Source: Oscheius sp. JU75
Lineage: Eukaryota; Nematoda; Chromadorea; Rhabditida; Rhabditidae
Direction: 5' to 3'
DNA length: 64,000 nucleotides
NCBI GenBank assembly: GCA_037178855.1
Contig: JASJZC010000002.1
Span: 1,984,001 to 2,048,000 of the forward strand
Made by a program: the position numbers and the translations under genes. The notes beneath the pieces are model-generated. The model saw only the letters and a program-made list of their open reading frames with translations. It ran no database searches and was not told where the DNA came from. This document shows positions 31,675-43,099 of the stretch, in pieces. Positions within the stretch are counted from its first letter, which is position 1. Each line of letters starts with the position of its first letter.

Positions 31675-31892
31675 GTCGACAGAAAATTGCCACAACTGGA
31701 AGAAACACAAAACGAAGGGGAGAAGTGATCAATAGCCGAACAGAGCAAGTAGGCAAACAGATAAGAGCTGCGACTAATGCAGCCTGCTTGTGAAATAATA
31801 CGCAGCAACAGGAGACAACGAAAAAACCCGTTTTAAATTTTTCTCGCGTCTCTGTCTGTCTGTGTATGTGTGTGTATCTGAAGCCATTATTA

Positions 31893-31928
31893 CAATTAGT
31901 GTGCACTACTTTGCGCGCACACTAATTG
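31893..31928. repeat. 12-bp perfect inverted repeat of a dispersed family
   Basis: caattagtgtgc (31893-31904) and gcacactaattg (31917-31928) are exact reverse complements. Related hairpins lie at 36189-36224 (one mismatch in an arm) and about 16562-16595. Each is flanked by an agacagac-rich segment, which suggests remnants of one inverted-repeat element. Confidence 0.7.
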
Positions 31929-32309
31929 TTGGCAAGTCAAGCGAAGGAGAGTTGGGGATGGTTTCATTGGGAGAGCGTTGCTCCTGTCATGGTAGCTCGA
32001 CTGAAGGCAGACTTGCGAACGGGTGGAAGAGATCTGGTTAGGGTGACAGAGGGGAACCCGGGCTAAATTTACAGGGATGGGGTTATACCTGTCACTTGAG
32101 TCCCTAGGGGCGATATCAATACTTGGATAGAAAATTGGGTCGAGGAATAGAAATAGATTCAAAGAGTGAAAGGGAAGAGTAAACTGAGGATACTTTTCAA
32201 AAAATAAGAGCAAGAGAATTTTTTCAAAAAAAAAAAAAAACTTTAAGAAACGTTTCTCTAGAGTAGTTACTTACGGCAACGTTTCGAAGCTCTTCAAAAG
32301 GGCGCGGGA

Positions 32310-32681
32310 TCAACCATCCATGCTGCCATTGTAAGACGAATAGTCAATAGCAGCTAAATCCAATTTCGTCTCATGCTGTACCAGTTCATGCATGCTGTGG
32401 ATGTCGAACAGGGCTGTATAGTGATACGATTTATGAATAAGCGCGAGGTACATGTTGGCCTTATTGGGAATGAATACTATCTCCGAACATTTGTCCTCGA
32501 TAGAAAAATATCCATTCGCAGCATTTTCGAACGAGGTCTCAATTTTAGGCAATATTGTCCTATTGAGTTTCCTGGCTTTGTATGTATCTAAAAGCATAGC
32601 TAAAAACCCTTTTGGGGTAATTTTTACCTCTATGAGAGGAACGAACATCTGTATCCCCATCATCCAGCCACAGATTTGCAC
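32310..32681 (-). CDS. Unknown ORF, 123 aa, with a decayed paralogue at 15.1-15.3 kb
   Basis: An uninterrupted 123-codon minus-strand frame (begins MQICGWMM; later ITPKGFLAMLL, ENAANGYFSIEDKCSEIVF, AAIDYSSYNG). I do not recognise a domain. A copy at 15060-15390 keeps the ends of this reading frame but has lost the middle, so this was once a mobile or duplicated gene. The ATG may be internal, because a splice from further right is possible. It directly follows the Helitron-like remnant on the same strand, so it may be part of that element, but nothing in it resembles the Helitron helicase. The conservation of AAIDYSSYNG between copies argues that the frame was coding. Confidence 0.4.
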   Translation of the reverse strand: MQICGWMMGIQMFVPLIEVKITPKGFLAMLLDTYKARKLNRTILPKIETSFENAANGYFSIEDKCSEIVFIPNKANMYLALIHKSYHYTALFDIHSMHELVQHETKLDLAAIDYSSYNGSMDG

Positions 32682-32719
32682 ACGAATTTAGAGCCTTCCT
32701 GGAATAGATTGTAGCGCCA

Positions 32720-35700
32720 CATCTCAACTAGAGATGCGTTGCATTCCTTCTGGCGGACAAATGTATCTCCCATCGATGAACTCTTTGATCTCGTCGAAGA
32801 CTTCCACGTGCAACTCTGCCCTGTCGTTGCCCTTGAACACATACTTGAAGATGTAGCGGCAGGCTGCAAACTTTGTGGCTTCTTTGACATGGAATAGAAG
32901 AAGCCGAAGAGCGTATCGCTCCACTTCGCGCGGTGAGGCCATCATGACTCTGCCGATGTTAGAGTTAGCTCTCTTTGTCTTCCAGCAGCCTTTGTAACTG
33001 CGTGCATTCAAGATGAACGTCTGAAATTGACTTGAAAGAATAACAGAGGCGTTCTTACGTCATTGTTCTCGTGTGTAAAGTGCTCCGGCATCTCATTGTA
33101 GTAGACGGTTCTCGGATCAACTGCACCCAGATCCTCTCTTCTTGCCTCTTTTTCTTCCCATTCTGCCATGAGAGACACTGTAGAGCGGCGTCGGCTCTGT
33201 TCCGATTAAATACAATACTTTGTTGCTCAGGCAGATGGATCTAGAGACATCATTTTTGGGAGAGAACAGTACCTACAGCCAATACGATGACAGAGTGGGA
33301 TTTTTCCTGGATCGGAAACTCAAGGATGCGATGCATTCCTTCCGGCGGACAAATGTATTTTCCATCGATGAACTCTTTGATCTCGTCGACGACTTCCACG
33401 TGCAACTCTGTCCTGTCGTTGCCCTTGAACACATACTTGTAGATGTAGCGGCAGGTGGCTACCATGACGCACATCTCCACGTTGAGATGGCAGTCATGTT
33501 TCACAGACAGGTATTTGCAATAGGCGACAACGTCTCGCTTGTCGTATGTCTGAAAGAGAGCAGTAAAACCAAAAACAGAGACATACTGTGGAGTTGCCTC
33601 GTGCGTCGACGATTCGGGCTATGGCTCCGTTATCCCGTCGCATCGTCTTGACGAATCCATCTTCAGGCATCGTAGTAGCCTCGATCTAGGGCTTCGGGAA
33701 TTTCTTGGTACAGATGTTTTTCTCACGATCCCAGCAGGGCGATGTCGGACTGCATCTTCATATGGCTGCTGACAGCTTTGAAAACTGGATACATGGGATC
33801 GTTTGCATCGGCACACAGTGGTAGTTCAGAAGAGATTATGGCGTCAACTGAAAGAACAGTTTCTGGGAGAGAAAAAGTTTTTATACTTACCAAGATCGAC
33901 CGTGTTCGGCTTGTCCTCCGTGGCCATTGTGAACAGCATGTGGGCGTGCGGCAAACCCCTCTTTTGAAGCTCCGTTACTGAGACCCAAGCTGTTGTTTTG
34001 CCGAGAATCCAGTGTTTCTTGATATTGGCTAGAAGCGCCTTGTGCTTCATTCTGAAGACTCGAGCGACCAAATCTGGAGCATCTTGGGCTGTTTGGCCAG
34101 GGAGCAAATTTTCCGATATTTCCCGCCATTTCGGGTTCGTCATTGTGATGAAGAGGTCGGGCTTCCCAAATCGTGTGACAATTGTCATCGAATCCTAAAC
34201 GAACATTTGAGAAGAAAAAAGCTGGTATACTCTGTATGCCGCCTCCTGGTACCTGGGCGAGTTCACAAACGTTGGCCCGAGAACTATCCTTGTTCCGATG
34301 TTATCGTTGTCTCTGCTGGAGACAGCGTCTCGAAGCTGCTGATAGTTCTCGGCTCGAAGTTGGCCCTGATTGTTCCAATGCCAGTCTGCCCTCTGAAACT
34401 CAATGCGCACCCAATTGTCGACGATGTATTGATTGAAGAGGTGACGGCCGTAACGAATTGGATTGAAGATCGTGTCTCAACGCATCAGATGATAGCGGAT
34501 ATACATCAGCAATGTATTGTTCCTGTTCTGACGACCATTACGAACACATATCAGTCTCTCCTTGAACCACATGTTTCCTTCCGACTGATTATAGAAGAAC
34601 AGTGAGTACAACATGGAGTCAATTCCCTACAAAATTATTTTGAAGAAAGAAATGAAACATCTTACCTTTTGGAAAGCTTTCACAGTTTGTAGGCCGTCAT
34701 TGGCGTTCCTCGCTTTAACAGAATACTCGCATTCGAGAATGTTTCCGTCCAGATCCAAAACAAAGACAGCCGCAATTTCAACATTCTGTAGTTGGTCGCA
34801 TGGATGTAGTTTGCACTCATGAAGCGCGAAAGAGCCACCATCACCTGAGGATTGCATTTGGTATTTGCCACATGTCCAGATCGCAGGCTCCCTGCTTCCA
34901 CGGGATCGATGATGTAAAGCTGGCCATAGGCTGGTGACTGTCCATCCTGAGGAAAAGCATTTCCCACAGCTCTCGTGACTGCTCCGTGGACTCGGAAAAC
35001 TTGTACTCCAGGTCCTCGAGGCTGTGAAATCTGAGCCGAAAATCTCAAAAAGTTAGACACTGTTCTTACTTTGCAGTTCAAAGAAGCTACTGCTAGAGAA
35101 TTGTTGTAGGATTGAAGATTCTCGAAGAAGTTCTTGGAGAAGCTATTGGTGCCCTTGTAGAGTTCTCTCAATCCCGAAATCAGGGAATTGTGGAAGCCAT
35201 TGACATAACAAATGTTATAAGTGCCGTCCCTCTGTCGGGCAAACTCTCCTAAACAAAAAGTTGATTAAAGTCTGGGATACAAACCTGGGAAGAGTTTGGA
35301 GTGACACTGCGCAATATGAATCCATGGCTCCGATGTAATGTTTAGGCGGGATTGTGGCGGTATAGGCAATGCGATAGAGAGGCTTATCGAGAGCATTCCT
35401 CGCTCTTCAGGCAATATTGAATTCTGACCTTTCAGCATTGGTCATTCTGAGCCGTAACTGTAAAAAGGAGGGGAACTAACTGGTTGTAGACCTGTTGGTG
35501 GCGCTCTGCATCTGATAGTCTACGTGCTTCTGTTTCTTCCGAGGTCTCTCGAGCTCACTGATTCTGTCGATAAAGAACATCAGCTTCTCGTCTCCTTGCT
35601 GTCTCTTCGTTTGTTTCCCGAGATCGAACTTCTTGTCTGTATAGTAGATCGGCTTCTCTACGCCTTTCAATTTGCTCTTCCGTAGTACTAGAACATGCTT

Positions 35701-36054
35701 GCGCTGTTCAAATAAAAAGACTTACTGTGCTCGATGAATGCGCTGCAGCTCATTCCGTTTTTCGTTCTGAGACTGGATGTGAAACTGTTGAGCATGGGCG
35801 AACATTGATGGTGGAGCAGGGAGGAACTGTACAGGCATCATCGTCAGTTGTGGAGAAGGAAGAGGCCACATCGTCAAATGAGGGAATGGTATAATTGGTG
35901 CAGGGAAGAGCGGCTGCTGCGTGACGTAGTTTGCCATCGAGTCCGTGGCTGTGATAGTTGCAATCGGATGTCCTGGTTCATGTACTTGGCTGGCTCGGTG
36001 CCTCGCGGTCCTCATCCGCTCTCTTTGACGGCGTCTTCTTTCGTCCGGATCCAT
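32720..36054 (-). pseudogene. Helitron Rep-like remnant (no helicase seen)
   Basis: Pieces in order on the minus strand start with a basic N-terminus from ATG 36054 (MDPDERRRRQRERMRTARHR). Next comes a linker, then a Helitron-N block (SFSKNFFENLQSYNNSLA, about 35070-35150, and FRVHGAV...QDGQSPAYGQLYI, about 34900-34990). The replication-initiator region follows (PDLFITMTNPKW, about 34120-34155; GLPHAHML with the HUH pair, about 33935-33960). A two-tyrosine region has KYLS, HLNVE, YIYKYVFKG and NDRTELH (about 33400-33540), and a downstream block has RTVYYNEMPEHF and IGRVMMASPREVERY (about 32900-33110). A TGA-causing frameshift and a TAG near 33690-33730 break it. No PIF1-type helicase motif is present in the window. 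It should be non-autonomous and dead. Confidence 0.7.
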
Positions 36055-36417
36055 TGTGTAACTTAAAGGTGAAGCAAAAGCGCAAGCTAATCTTTGTCGT
36101 TGTTGCAGTAATTTGCAAAAGTAACTTGCGTTGTTGACCTTGTTGCTTTCTTGAGTGAATTCGAACTCGATTTGGCTCGACTTGCCAACAATTAGAGTGC
36201 GCAGAAAATAGGGCACACTAATTGACAATATTGGCTTTAGACAGACGGACAGAGACGCGAGGACATTTTAAACTAGATATTCCGTTCCAAGTGGTTATTT
36301 TGTGCGCTGAATTCGAAAAACATAGTTAGAATATGCAGATCCCCATGAAAAATGCAGAAAAACGTGATTTTGGTCATTCAGCGAGTTCTCGCAAAGAAAA
36401 AATTTGAACTGAGGGGG

Positions 36418-36437
36418 TTGCCTGCCGAACTATTACC
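36418..36437. repeat. Terminal fragment of the 43.1-kb MITE family
   Basis: gcctgccgaactattacc is the reverse complement of the terminal inverted repeat of the element at 43100-43529. The matching second end was not found nearby, so this looks like a truncated or diverged copy. Confidence 0.55.
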
Positions 36438-36893
36438 GAAACGACGTCTTTTGGTACTCCAATTGTAATAGCGCTTAACCATCATGCTGAAATCGACCGT
36501 TCCATTAGAAGAGGGTGTCTGTCATGGGCAAAAAACTCAAAACGGCTTACGAACTCTACTATCGCGATGAGCAAAAGACGATGACTTTTTAACTCATGTA
36601 TCATACCTGCAGTCATTTATAAGTGTGAATGTTGGTCTTTGACGGAGGCGGATAGAACCAAATTTTAAGTGGAATGCACCAATAGAAAAATGGACTAGAG
36701 TCATCGACCATCTTAGATAGTTATGATAGAGATGCCCAAAAGTCTAGCCTAACTTGTCTCCCAAACTGACTCCATTTGAATTGACTGGCAAACAGTTGTT
36801 GCTAATTGCTGTCACAAAGTATCTGTGACAATTTTGCAATTAGGGCTTCAGACAGACGCACACACATAGACTATTGGGCATTTAGAACCAGAT

Positions 36894-37735
36894 TTATGTG
36901 ATCACAGGTGGAGCATTCCGAGCAGCGTTAATAAGCTTCATCATGTTTGCATCCTTCTCCTGCTCACCATCCTGATCCTATAAAAATAGTTTTATACAAG
37001 CACAATACTTTCGAGAAGTTTAAGCCCCCCAAAATTTTTTCTGTCTACTTTCAGTAACTCGACATTGCACAAAACGTCAAAAGCAAAAGTTTGGTAGTAC
37101 TTAGACAGGCACCACGACTCGATTTGACATTGCGTACCTAGCCTATTTTTGTGAAAATTTGGCCCATTTTTTTTGGTATGTATCTGTGTTTAATGGACAC
37201 GGCGTAAAATTTTATCGAAAGAATGTTAAAATTGAACGTCAAAAATAGTGGCAAATGAAAAGCAATGAGATCTCGTATGTGCAATAATCTCAAATTTTCT
37301 GCAAACTTTCCTATTCTCGTAAACGTTCTTAGTGGGAAATCAATTAAACACACACATGCCAAGAAAATGGACAAAAACATTAAAAGTGCAAAAATAGGTT
37401 AGGTACGCAATGTATGCGTCAAATCGAATCGGGGTGCCTGTTAAAGTACTACCAAAGGTTCTTTTTAAAACGCGACCTTTAAAGGCTTACCTCGTCGTAC
37501 ATAAGTCTCAGTCCCGCACAAGTAAGATTGTCCTGGAGGCGCATGTGCTTCTGAAAAGTCGTGATTTCTGGGCTTGCGAAAAAAGAGCACTCACAGTGTT
37601 CTCATTAGTAAACTCCAACAAAGTAAGATTCTCATTATTCTTGCAGTATTCTCTGAATTTCAAATTCAAAAGTTCAAATTTGAAGAAGTTGAAACGTTCT
37701 CCATTAATCACCGTCATTCCACAATCTATTCCAAA
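36894..37735 (-). pseudogene. 3' fragment of a kinase+CTD gene, split by a MITE
   Basis: On the minus strand are a piece of the CTD (GMTVINGERFNFFKFE joined directly to KFREYCKNN and LLEFTNENT), the short exon copying the LLQDNL segment of K3, and the last exon (DQDGEQEKDANMMKLINAARN). About 140 nt of CTD between INGERFNFFKFE and KFREYC, compared with K3, is missing, and everything upstream of GMTVING is absent. The intron between the last two exons contains the MITE at 37090-37456. Clearly a relic, most similar to K2b and K3. Confidence 0.8.
37090..37456. mobile_element. MITE with about 65-bp terminal inverted repeats
   Basis: The left end tttggtagtactt...gacaggcacc...cgatttgac...attgcgtacctagcctattt is matched by the reverse complement of the right end, with small indels. 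The same intron of K2b and K3 runs uninterrupted (aaaaggttctt / aaaaagttctt), which dates the insertion after duplication. Flanks aaagttt and aaaggtt may be a 7-bp target duplication with one mismatch. There is no transposase ORF, so it is non-autonomous. Confidence 0.85.
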
Positions 37736-38289
37736 AATGTAAGGAAGAGATGGGAATGTGTCGAAAATGAAGCAGACTAAGTATATAAATAGACAAACCA
37801 TGATTGGGTCTTGCGGGAAAAAAGCGTCTTGTGTTTGAGAAATTATTTTAACAGAAACGCCATTTTGTCTAACTCTGGAAACAACGGCTTGAAACAAAAA
37901 CACAGCTCCTCATTTTGAAATCATGAAAAACACGTTTCTGTTTGAAGCGGGCTGACCGTGTCGATAGCGCGCCGAACACTGAGAAGGGACATAAAATCAG
38001 TAGACTCAAAAGAAAACAAGCCAGAGCTGGACTACGCTTCAGGACTGGCTTAAAAATTGGGTTATCTAATAACCAGAGATGGTAAAGTAGTTTGCTAGGC
38101 GAAAGAAAGCTGCAACATCTTTTAGCCTTCATTTGGAACAAAAATGAGCACGAACCCATTTACACTGTGATTGTAGTTTACTAGAAAAAGCATCATTGTG
38201 TCATCATCGGTGTCTGCTCGCCTGTTCGTGACCATGAACAAAAGCTGATAAGACATTTCCTGTCAAGTATTTAGTTGACAAGTCTGCTT

Positions 38290-38560
38290 TAGCGGAACTT
38301 GGTAACTTCTGCTGATGGTGAAGCGGCGCAGCCACCTGTTTTCAGTAGTGTCAAGACAAAAAAACCACGAAAGAGAAGCGAGCAGATTATATTGTCCAAG
38401 AGTTATCTTGTCCAGAAAAAGTTATTGTCAATATTGGGAGGCAAGTCAACTTGATGTGTTCGCTTTTGTTGCAATGAAGACACTCGGAGTTCTTTGTTAC
38501 TACGAAGCTGCGCAGTCGCCAATGCAAACAGAAGGCAGAAAAGGACGGTGAAGCCGTCGG
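38290..38560. repeat. Dispersed non-coding repeat
   Basis: Contains the gcggcgcagccrcc and gttactacgaagc-gcgcagtcgccaatgc blocks that also occur, in part, at about 6705-6870, 9345-9420 and 10600-10710. No coding sequence is supported between 37736 and 38967. Confidence 0.55.
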
Positions 38561-38967
38561 AAGCAGCTGGCGCCCTCTGAGGGAAGGTTAGCTCTCATCC
38601 CTACTTACTACTTCTTAGAAGCTGACGGACTAGTTGGATAGGAAGATCACGTATACAACCGTTAGGACAATCACAATTCGACTCTAATATCATAAAGACA
38701 CCTGAAGCCGCTGACTGAACTACTAAGGGGAAAAGAATGGGAAATCGAGAAGAAGAACTTGCCGCTGCGTTCAAGATCAAGACGAAGGATGCCATCTGGC
38801 GCTCTGTGTCCTGCGGCACATGGAGATCAACGGGCATGACGACGCGCTTTCCCCTAGTATTCGGTATTCCAGTAGGAGTTGATCAGCGGTACTTTAAAAG
38901 GCAGGTGAGCAACAGGTATCGTACAGTTTCATTGTTCGTAAAATGTAGAGAGATCAAAGTATTTGTG

Positions 38968-41387
38968 TCATAGATGAACCAATGGAGCATTTCGAGCTGC
39001 GTTGATCAGACTGGCGAACACGGCTTCTCTCTTCGTCTTCTCTATTTCTGACTGCAAAAACATAACAATATTTGTCATTTTCTTGTCTTACGTTGTTCAG
39101 AACAAATCGGATTCCCACGTGAGGTAGGTCGTCATTGAGAAGCCTGTTCCTCTGGAATTTCACAATAAAATGAAAGCCTATTCCGACATCTGTTTTTTTA
39201 TCCCAGCCTGTATACATCTTTTTTTCATTTTAGGTCATTCTGTTGAACAAAGTGGTAAAGGGCAATAACTCACCGTTAAGGAGTCAGTGAACTCCAGCAG
39301 TCCAAGATTTTCCTTTAACTTGCAATATGCTCTAAACTGCTTAAAGTCGCGGTCGAACCGTGGGTATGCGCATGGATTGAATTTGGTCTGTTCTATGATG
39401 CAAAGCAGGTGAAATTGTTTTGGCATCAACTTGTCCTTTTTCCACTCCTCAAACACATCATTCATGTTATTGTCGTTGATCTTAAGGAAACAGAAACGCT
39501 CTCCGCCAATCACCATCATTATTTCTCGATTGTGTCCATAAAAATGAATCGCTGGTGTCAAGCAGCACATTAGATCCCCAGTTCCGACCAAAGCTATATA
39601 CCGAACTGGTATAGGATACAGCTGCCTCTCTTCTTTAACGTTTAGAAAATTCTTTGGTCCTCTTCCAGGATACGGCATTTCCGAAATTTTTTGACTTTGT
39701 TGGAAGCCATATGATTCCAATCCATGGGAAAAATACGCAACAACTATTAAACAGTCGCCTCCTTCCACAGTAACATTGAAAAATCCCAATGGAAGAAGAT
39801 GCGTGTTTGTTCCGTGTTGAATCGTATTTTCTAATACTTTCCTGTTCCGCTCGCTGAATCCAGTAGGGGCAAAAATGTACATAGAAAACTTTGGCCTCTC
39901 TTCCTCATCATAGTAGTTTGTCTTTCTAAATTTGTCGATATGGTCTTGTAAGAAGGTAGATCTTTTGTAATAGTAATGTTTGTTTTGTTCGTAGTAGGAC
40001 GCGTGATCAGACAGGAACTTCTTGAACTTTTGCATTTCAATATTAAAGTGCGACTCGTCCATCTTGCTGAAGAATTCGGTAAGACTGGCTTCAACGTCAA
40101 AGGGTATTGTATAGTCGTGCCTGATCGAGGTAAGATCGCGGAATACTTCCAAGAATTTCTCGAGAGATGTGCGCGATTTCGGATCTGCATCCCAGCCTCT
40201 GAATTATCGAATTTTCAGATGCCAAGGAAAAACGAATTGCCCTAAAATCTCTATTTGAAGCCCCCTTCACGTAAGGAAATGCGCAACGCCGTATTTGCGT
40301 TCTTCGGGGTCAAGACGACTTTTTCTGACTTTCCGATAGCGACTTACCTTTCAATAGGCTGTTTGAGTTCATTAGGTACAGTCATATGTTCAAATGCAAA
40401 TTCGGGTCTATTCTCTATCAAATACTTGTCACTTTTAGCGTCTTCATGCGGAAGTCTGAAATAAACAGCGGTTAAAATAAGAAAACAGTCACCGGCGTTC
40501 AATCATTTCCCAACATGTTATGGCAAAGGCAAATATATCTCCAGCCTTTTTGAATCTTCCGCCTTCGATAATTTCAGGAGCCATGTAGACTTTAGTTCCA
40601 CATCTGTAAAAGTACAAAAGGTTAGAATAGCTCTTACGGACTGGTGGATAAAGTAGAAGCCTGAAGGTCGCGTGCTAAGCCGAAGTCGGATATTTTAACA
40701 TCATCTAAGCTATTTCCAAGTAAAATGCTGAAACATCGATTGAAAACAAGAAGAGGATCAAACTTTTGTGGTTTCAGATCTCTGTGAATGATTCCGGCCT
40801 CATGAAGTCGTTGTATTCCACAAGCCGTGCGGTGCATCCATATAAGAATTCTATCAAGCCCGTAATTCACATTTTTCTCGAAAAATTTTCCTCTGCTGTG
40901 AATTGCTAAAAATGGGGGTATGAACAAAACATTTTTTTTTCTTTACCGTCATGCAAGCTTCCATTTTCCATTAATTCCATGACGAAGCCAATGTATCTAC
41001 TGTCATCGGATAGGAGACCATAAATCTTGACAATATTTTCCGAATTGGACAACTGCTCAAAACACTTTCTTCTATGATTTAGACCTACCCTAATAAGAAA
41101 CTTGGCCTCCATCAGATTATCTTCTTGGAACGAGCGAGCAAGCCTTTTCAAGGCAACGGCCCTGAAAGGATTTTGAAGTGATGGGTACAGGTCTAAAACC
41201 TCTTCAGTCTTTTCGAATAAGCCTTGTAAACATCGGCCTCCCCTCCACATCCCAAAAACTCCTTTTTTGCAAAGGAAGTATATTGAAATTTGTCGACCTC
41301 TACAGATTGTCCATTAGTTAGCATCGACTTTCGCCCAAAACCTATCGAATCATAGCACTTAGGTATATCGTCGAAGATAGAATTCAT
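38968..41387 (-). CDS. TKL-like protein kinase with unknown C-terminal domain (K5)
   Basis: Ten exons join in frame to 628 aa: 41387-41200, 41161-41089, 41052-40947, 40905-40764, 40727-40638, 40603-40493, 40455-40348, 40198-39274, 39151-39092, 39051-38968. The first exon carries the ATG and the Gly-rich loop (LGCGGEADVYKA) together, so the small separate first exon of K1 is fused here. Other kinase motifs are VALK, MEAKFLIR, HRDLKPQK, ISDFGLARD, MAPEI and GDIFAFAITCWEMI, all intact. The CTD exon shows MYIFAPTGFSERN, NVTVEGGDCL, MPYPGRGPKNFLNVK, IGGERFCFLKI and ENLGLLEFT. It is the most divergent of the CTD-bearing copies in the window and also a complete one. It lies tail-to-head 0.2 kb from the chemoreceptor gene on the same strand. 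Role and substrate unknown. Confidence 0.87.
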
Positions 41388-41600
41388 TGTGAGGAAGATA
41401 CTTTGCGAATGGTGGAATGAGATGACACAAAAAAATGCAGTTAATCAACCAGCTGAACAATAATAATCAATATTTGCTTACACTGGGACTTGATAACAAA
41501 AGACAAACATAGGGAAGGCTGACTAAGCAGCCTCGGGGATGCTTAGTCACCCAAATACCCAAATATGGAAAACTTATATTTACTTACAGACTAATAATTA

Positions 41601-43032
41601 TCACAGAATACTAATCCTTGTATCTAAGACCTTAGAAGAAATTTCTCTTAGCTTCTTCTTCCTACGGAACAGAGCATTTCGGTAGGGAGTGTTGAGCAAA
41701 AGAAGAGCGACAACATCGCCGGCTAGGTTGAAAGACTGAATGATAGGACCCAAGTCGTTGGCGTACTCTGAAATCTGGAGGTTGTCTGAATCTGAATTTT
41801 CGTTACGTCTATCAACAGCGATTCCTCTCAAAGACATGAGAACAGTGCTTGGGATGACAATGAATGCGAAGGAGACGGTCACCTGAAAATTGTACAACTG
41901 TGTCTGTCTCTTTCTCACCTGGACTGACAACGCTTTTAAGAAAGTCATCTGTAGTCGTCGAGTAGTATTGGACAGAAATGATTTGTGGGAGACCAAATAC
42001 TTCCCCAATGCTATGGAAAATATCAGTACTAGAAGAGTATTGCTGATTGAGAAGAATCCAAAGAACGTGAGCAGATATTTAGCTGCTCGAGGATCCAAAA
42101 CATGGATCCTTGGGTCGAATAAGATGTCATTTCGACAAGGCAACTTCTCGTCGAACTCCTTTTTCATCACTTCAACAGATTTCCCGTCGACGAACAGAAA
42201 TCCAATGTGATTGGCAGCGATAATCTCCACGATCAAAAGAAAGGTCATGAAGGCTTTCCTTCCCCGCTTGGTATGTTTCAGCCTGTGCCCTTCAGGTAGG
42301 ACTGCCTGTGCTCGGTAGTAAAATAGCCAGACTGTTGAAGTGGAGCCAGTGGCTATCGCTGTCATGAAAATGAAGAATTGGATCTTTTCGTTCAGGTCCA
42401 GTTCGTGGAATAGACCAAGACTCATGCCTCCCCAGACTGGGAAAATAAAGTAGGGAATGATACCGAGTGTTACAATGAGGTTTAGGAAACAGAGTCTGAA
42501 ATGATGTGGTTATACTGTGTCACTGTCACTGTCAATAGCTGGAACTGTGGTAGAGTAAATTAAAGCAACTGTAGCAATTACAAAACTTTTTGATAATTTT
42601 TGTTCTCAATGTTAAAAGTTCTCTTGCTTTACTAACAGAAGCAACAGAAGTAATTACAGACGACTCTGTTCTCTAGAGGATGGTTAGTTCCCGTTTATTC
42701 CGTCTCTCTCGAGATCGAGACGAATGGCTACCTTACTTTACTGGACTGGGGGTTGGGTGACTGTCACTCTACCAATCTGTTGTATGGCCATTGGCGCTGT
42801 CGCTATCACTGCCCCCTTACCCTCTTCTTCAAATCTTCTTGACTCACCCTATCACATGTCCTAGTAGAAACCATCTATAGGTATTCATAGCCCTCGATGA
42901 CTTGACAATTATAAAATAGACTGCCAGGGAAGAAAGGGGCAGATTGATGACATTGGTTAGTTGAAAAGCCAGCTTATAAGTATTCGTCTGGAATGTCCCA
43001 CAGCTTGGACGAAAATCTGATTTGTTGAACAT
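41601..43032 (-). CDS. Seven-transmembrane chemoreceptor (Str superfamily, srh/sri-like)
   Basis: Three exons (43032-42848, 42495-41919, 41882-41601) give 347 aa, the usual length for nematode serpentine receptors. At least six hydrophobic segments are visible. Family landmarks are a KSSRAM segment after TM1, a GMSLGLF stretch, a LRGI segment after TM6, and LLLNTPYRNALF near the C-terminus, equivalent to the PYR motif of the Str superfamily. Such receptors sit in ciliary membranes of sensory neurons and signal through G proteins (family knowledge). An acceptor-like tgtttag lies 4 nt before the chosen ATG, fitting trans-splicing. The second intron is only 36 nt and open in frame, so retention would insert 12 residues. 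Subfamily is uncertain between srh, sri and related groups. Confidence 0.85.
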
Positions 43033-43099
43033 GAGCCTAAACAAGAAAATGGTCAATAACAGCGAAGTTCAGAAAAAACGAAAGCAGGTGAAAGAGACT

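Noticed and set aside
32180-32300. LTR-like end near the unknown ORF
   Set aside because: The repeated sequence also at 15060-15200 has no second copy in direct orientation around an element, so it is not an LTR pair.
33220-33651. Plus-strand ORF of 143 codons
   Set aside because: It is antisense to the Helitron Rep-like two-tyrosine region, which has clear family motifs.
37138-37380. 80-codon hydrophobic minus-strand ORF
   Set aside because: Lies wholly inside the inverted-repeat MITE and is explained by AT-rich sequence.
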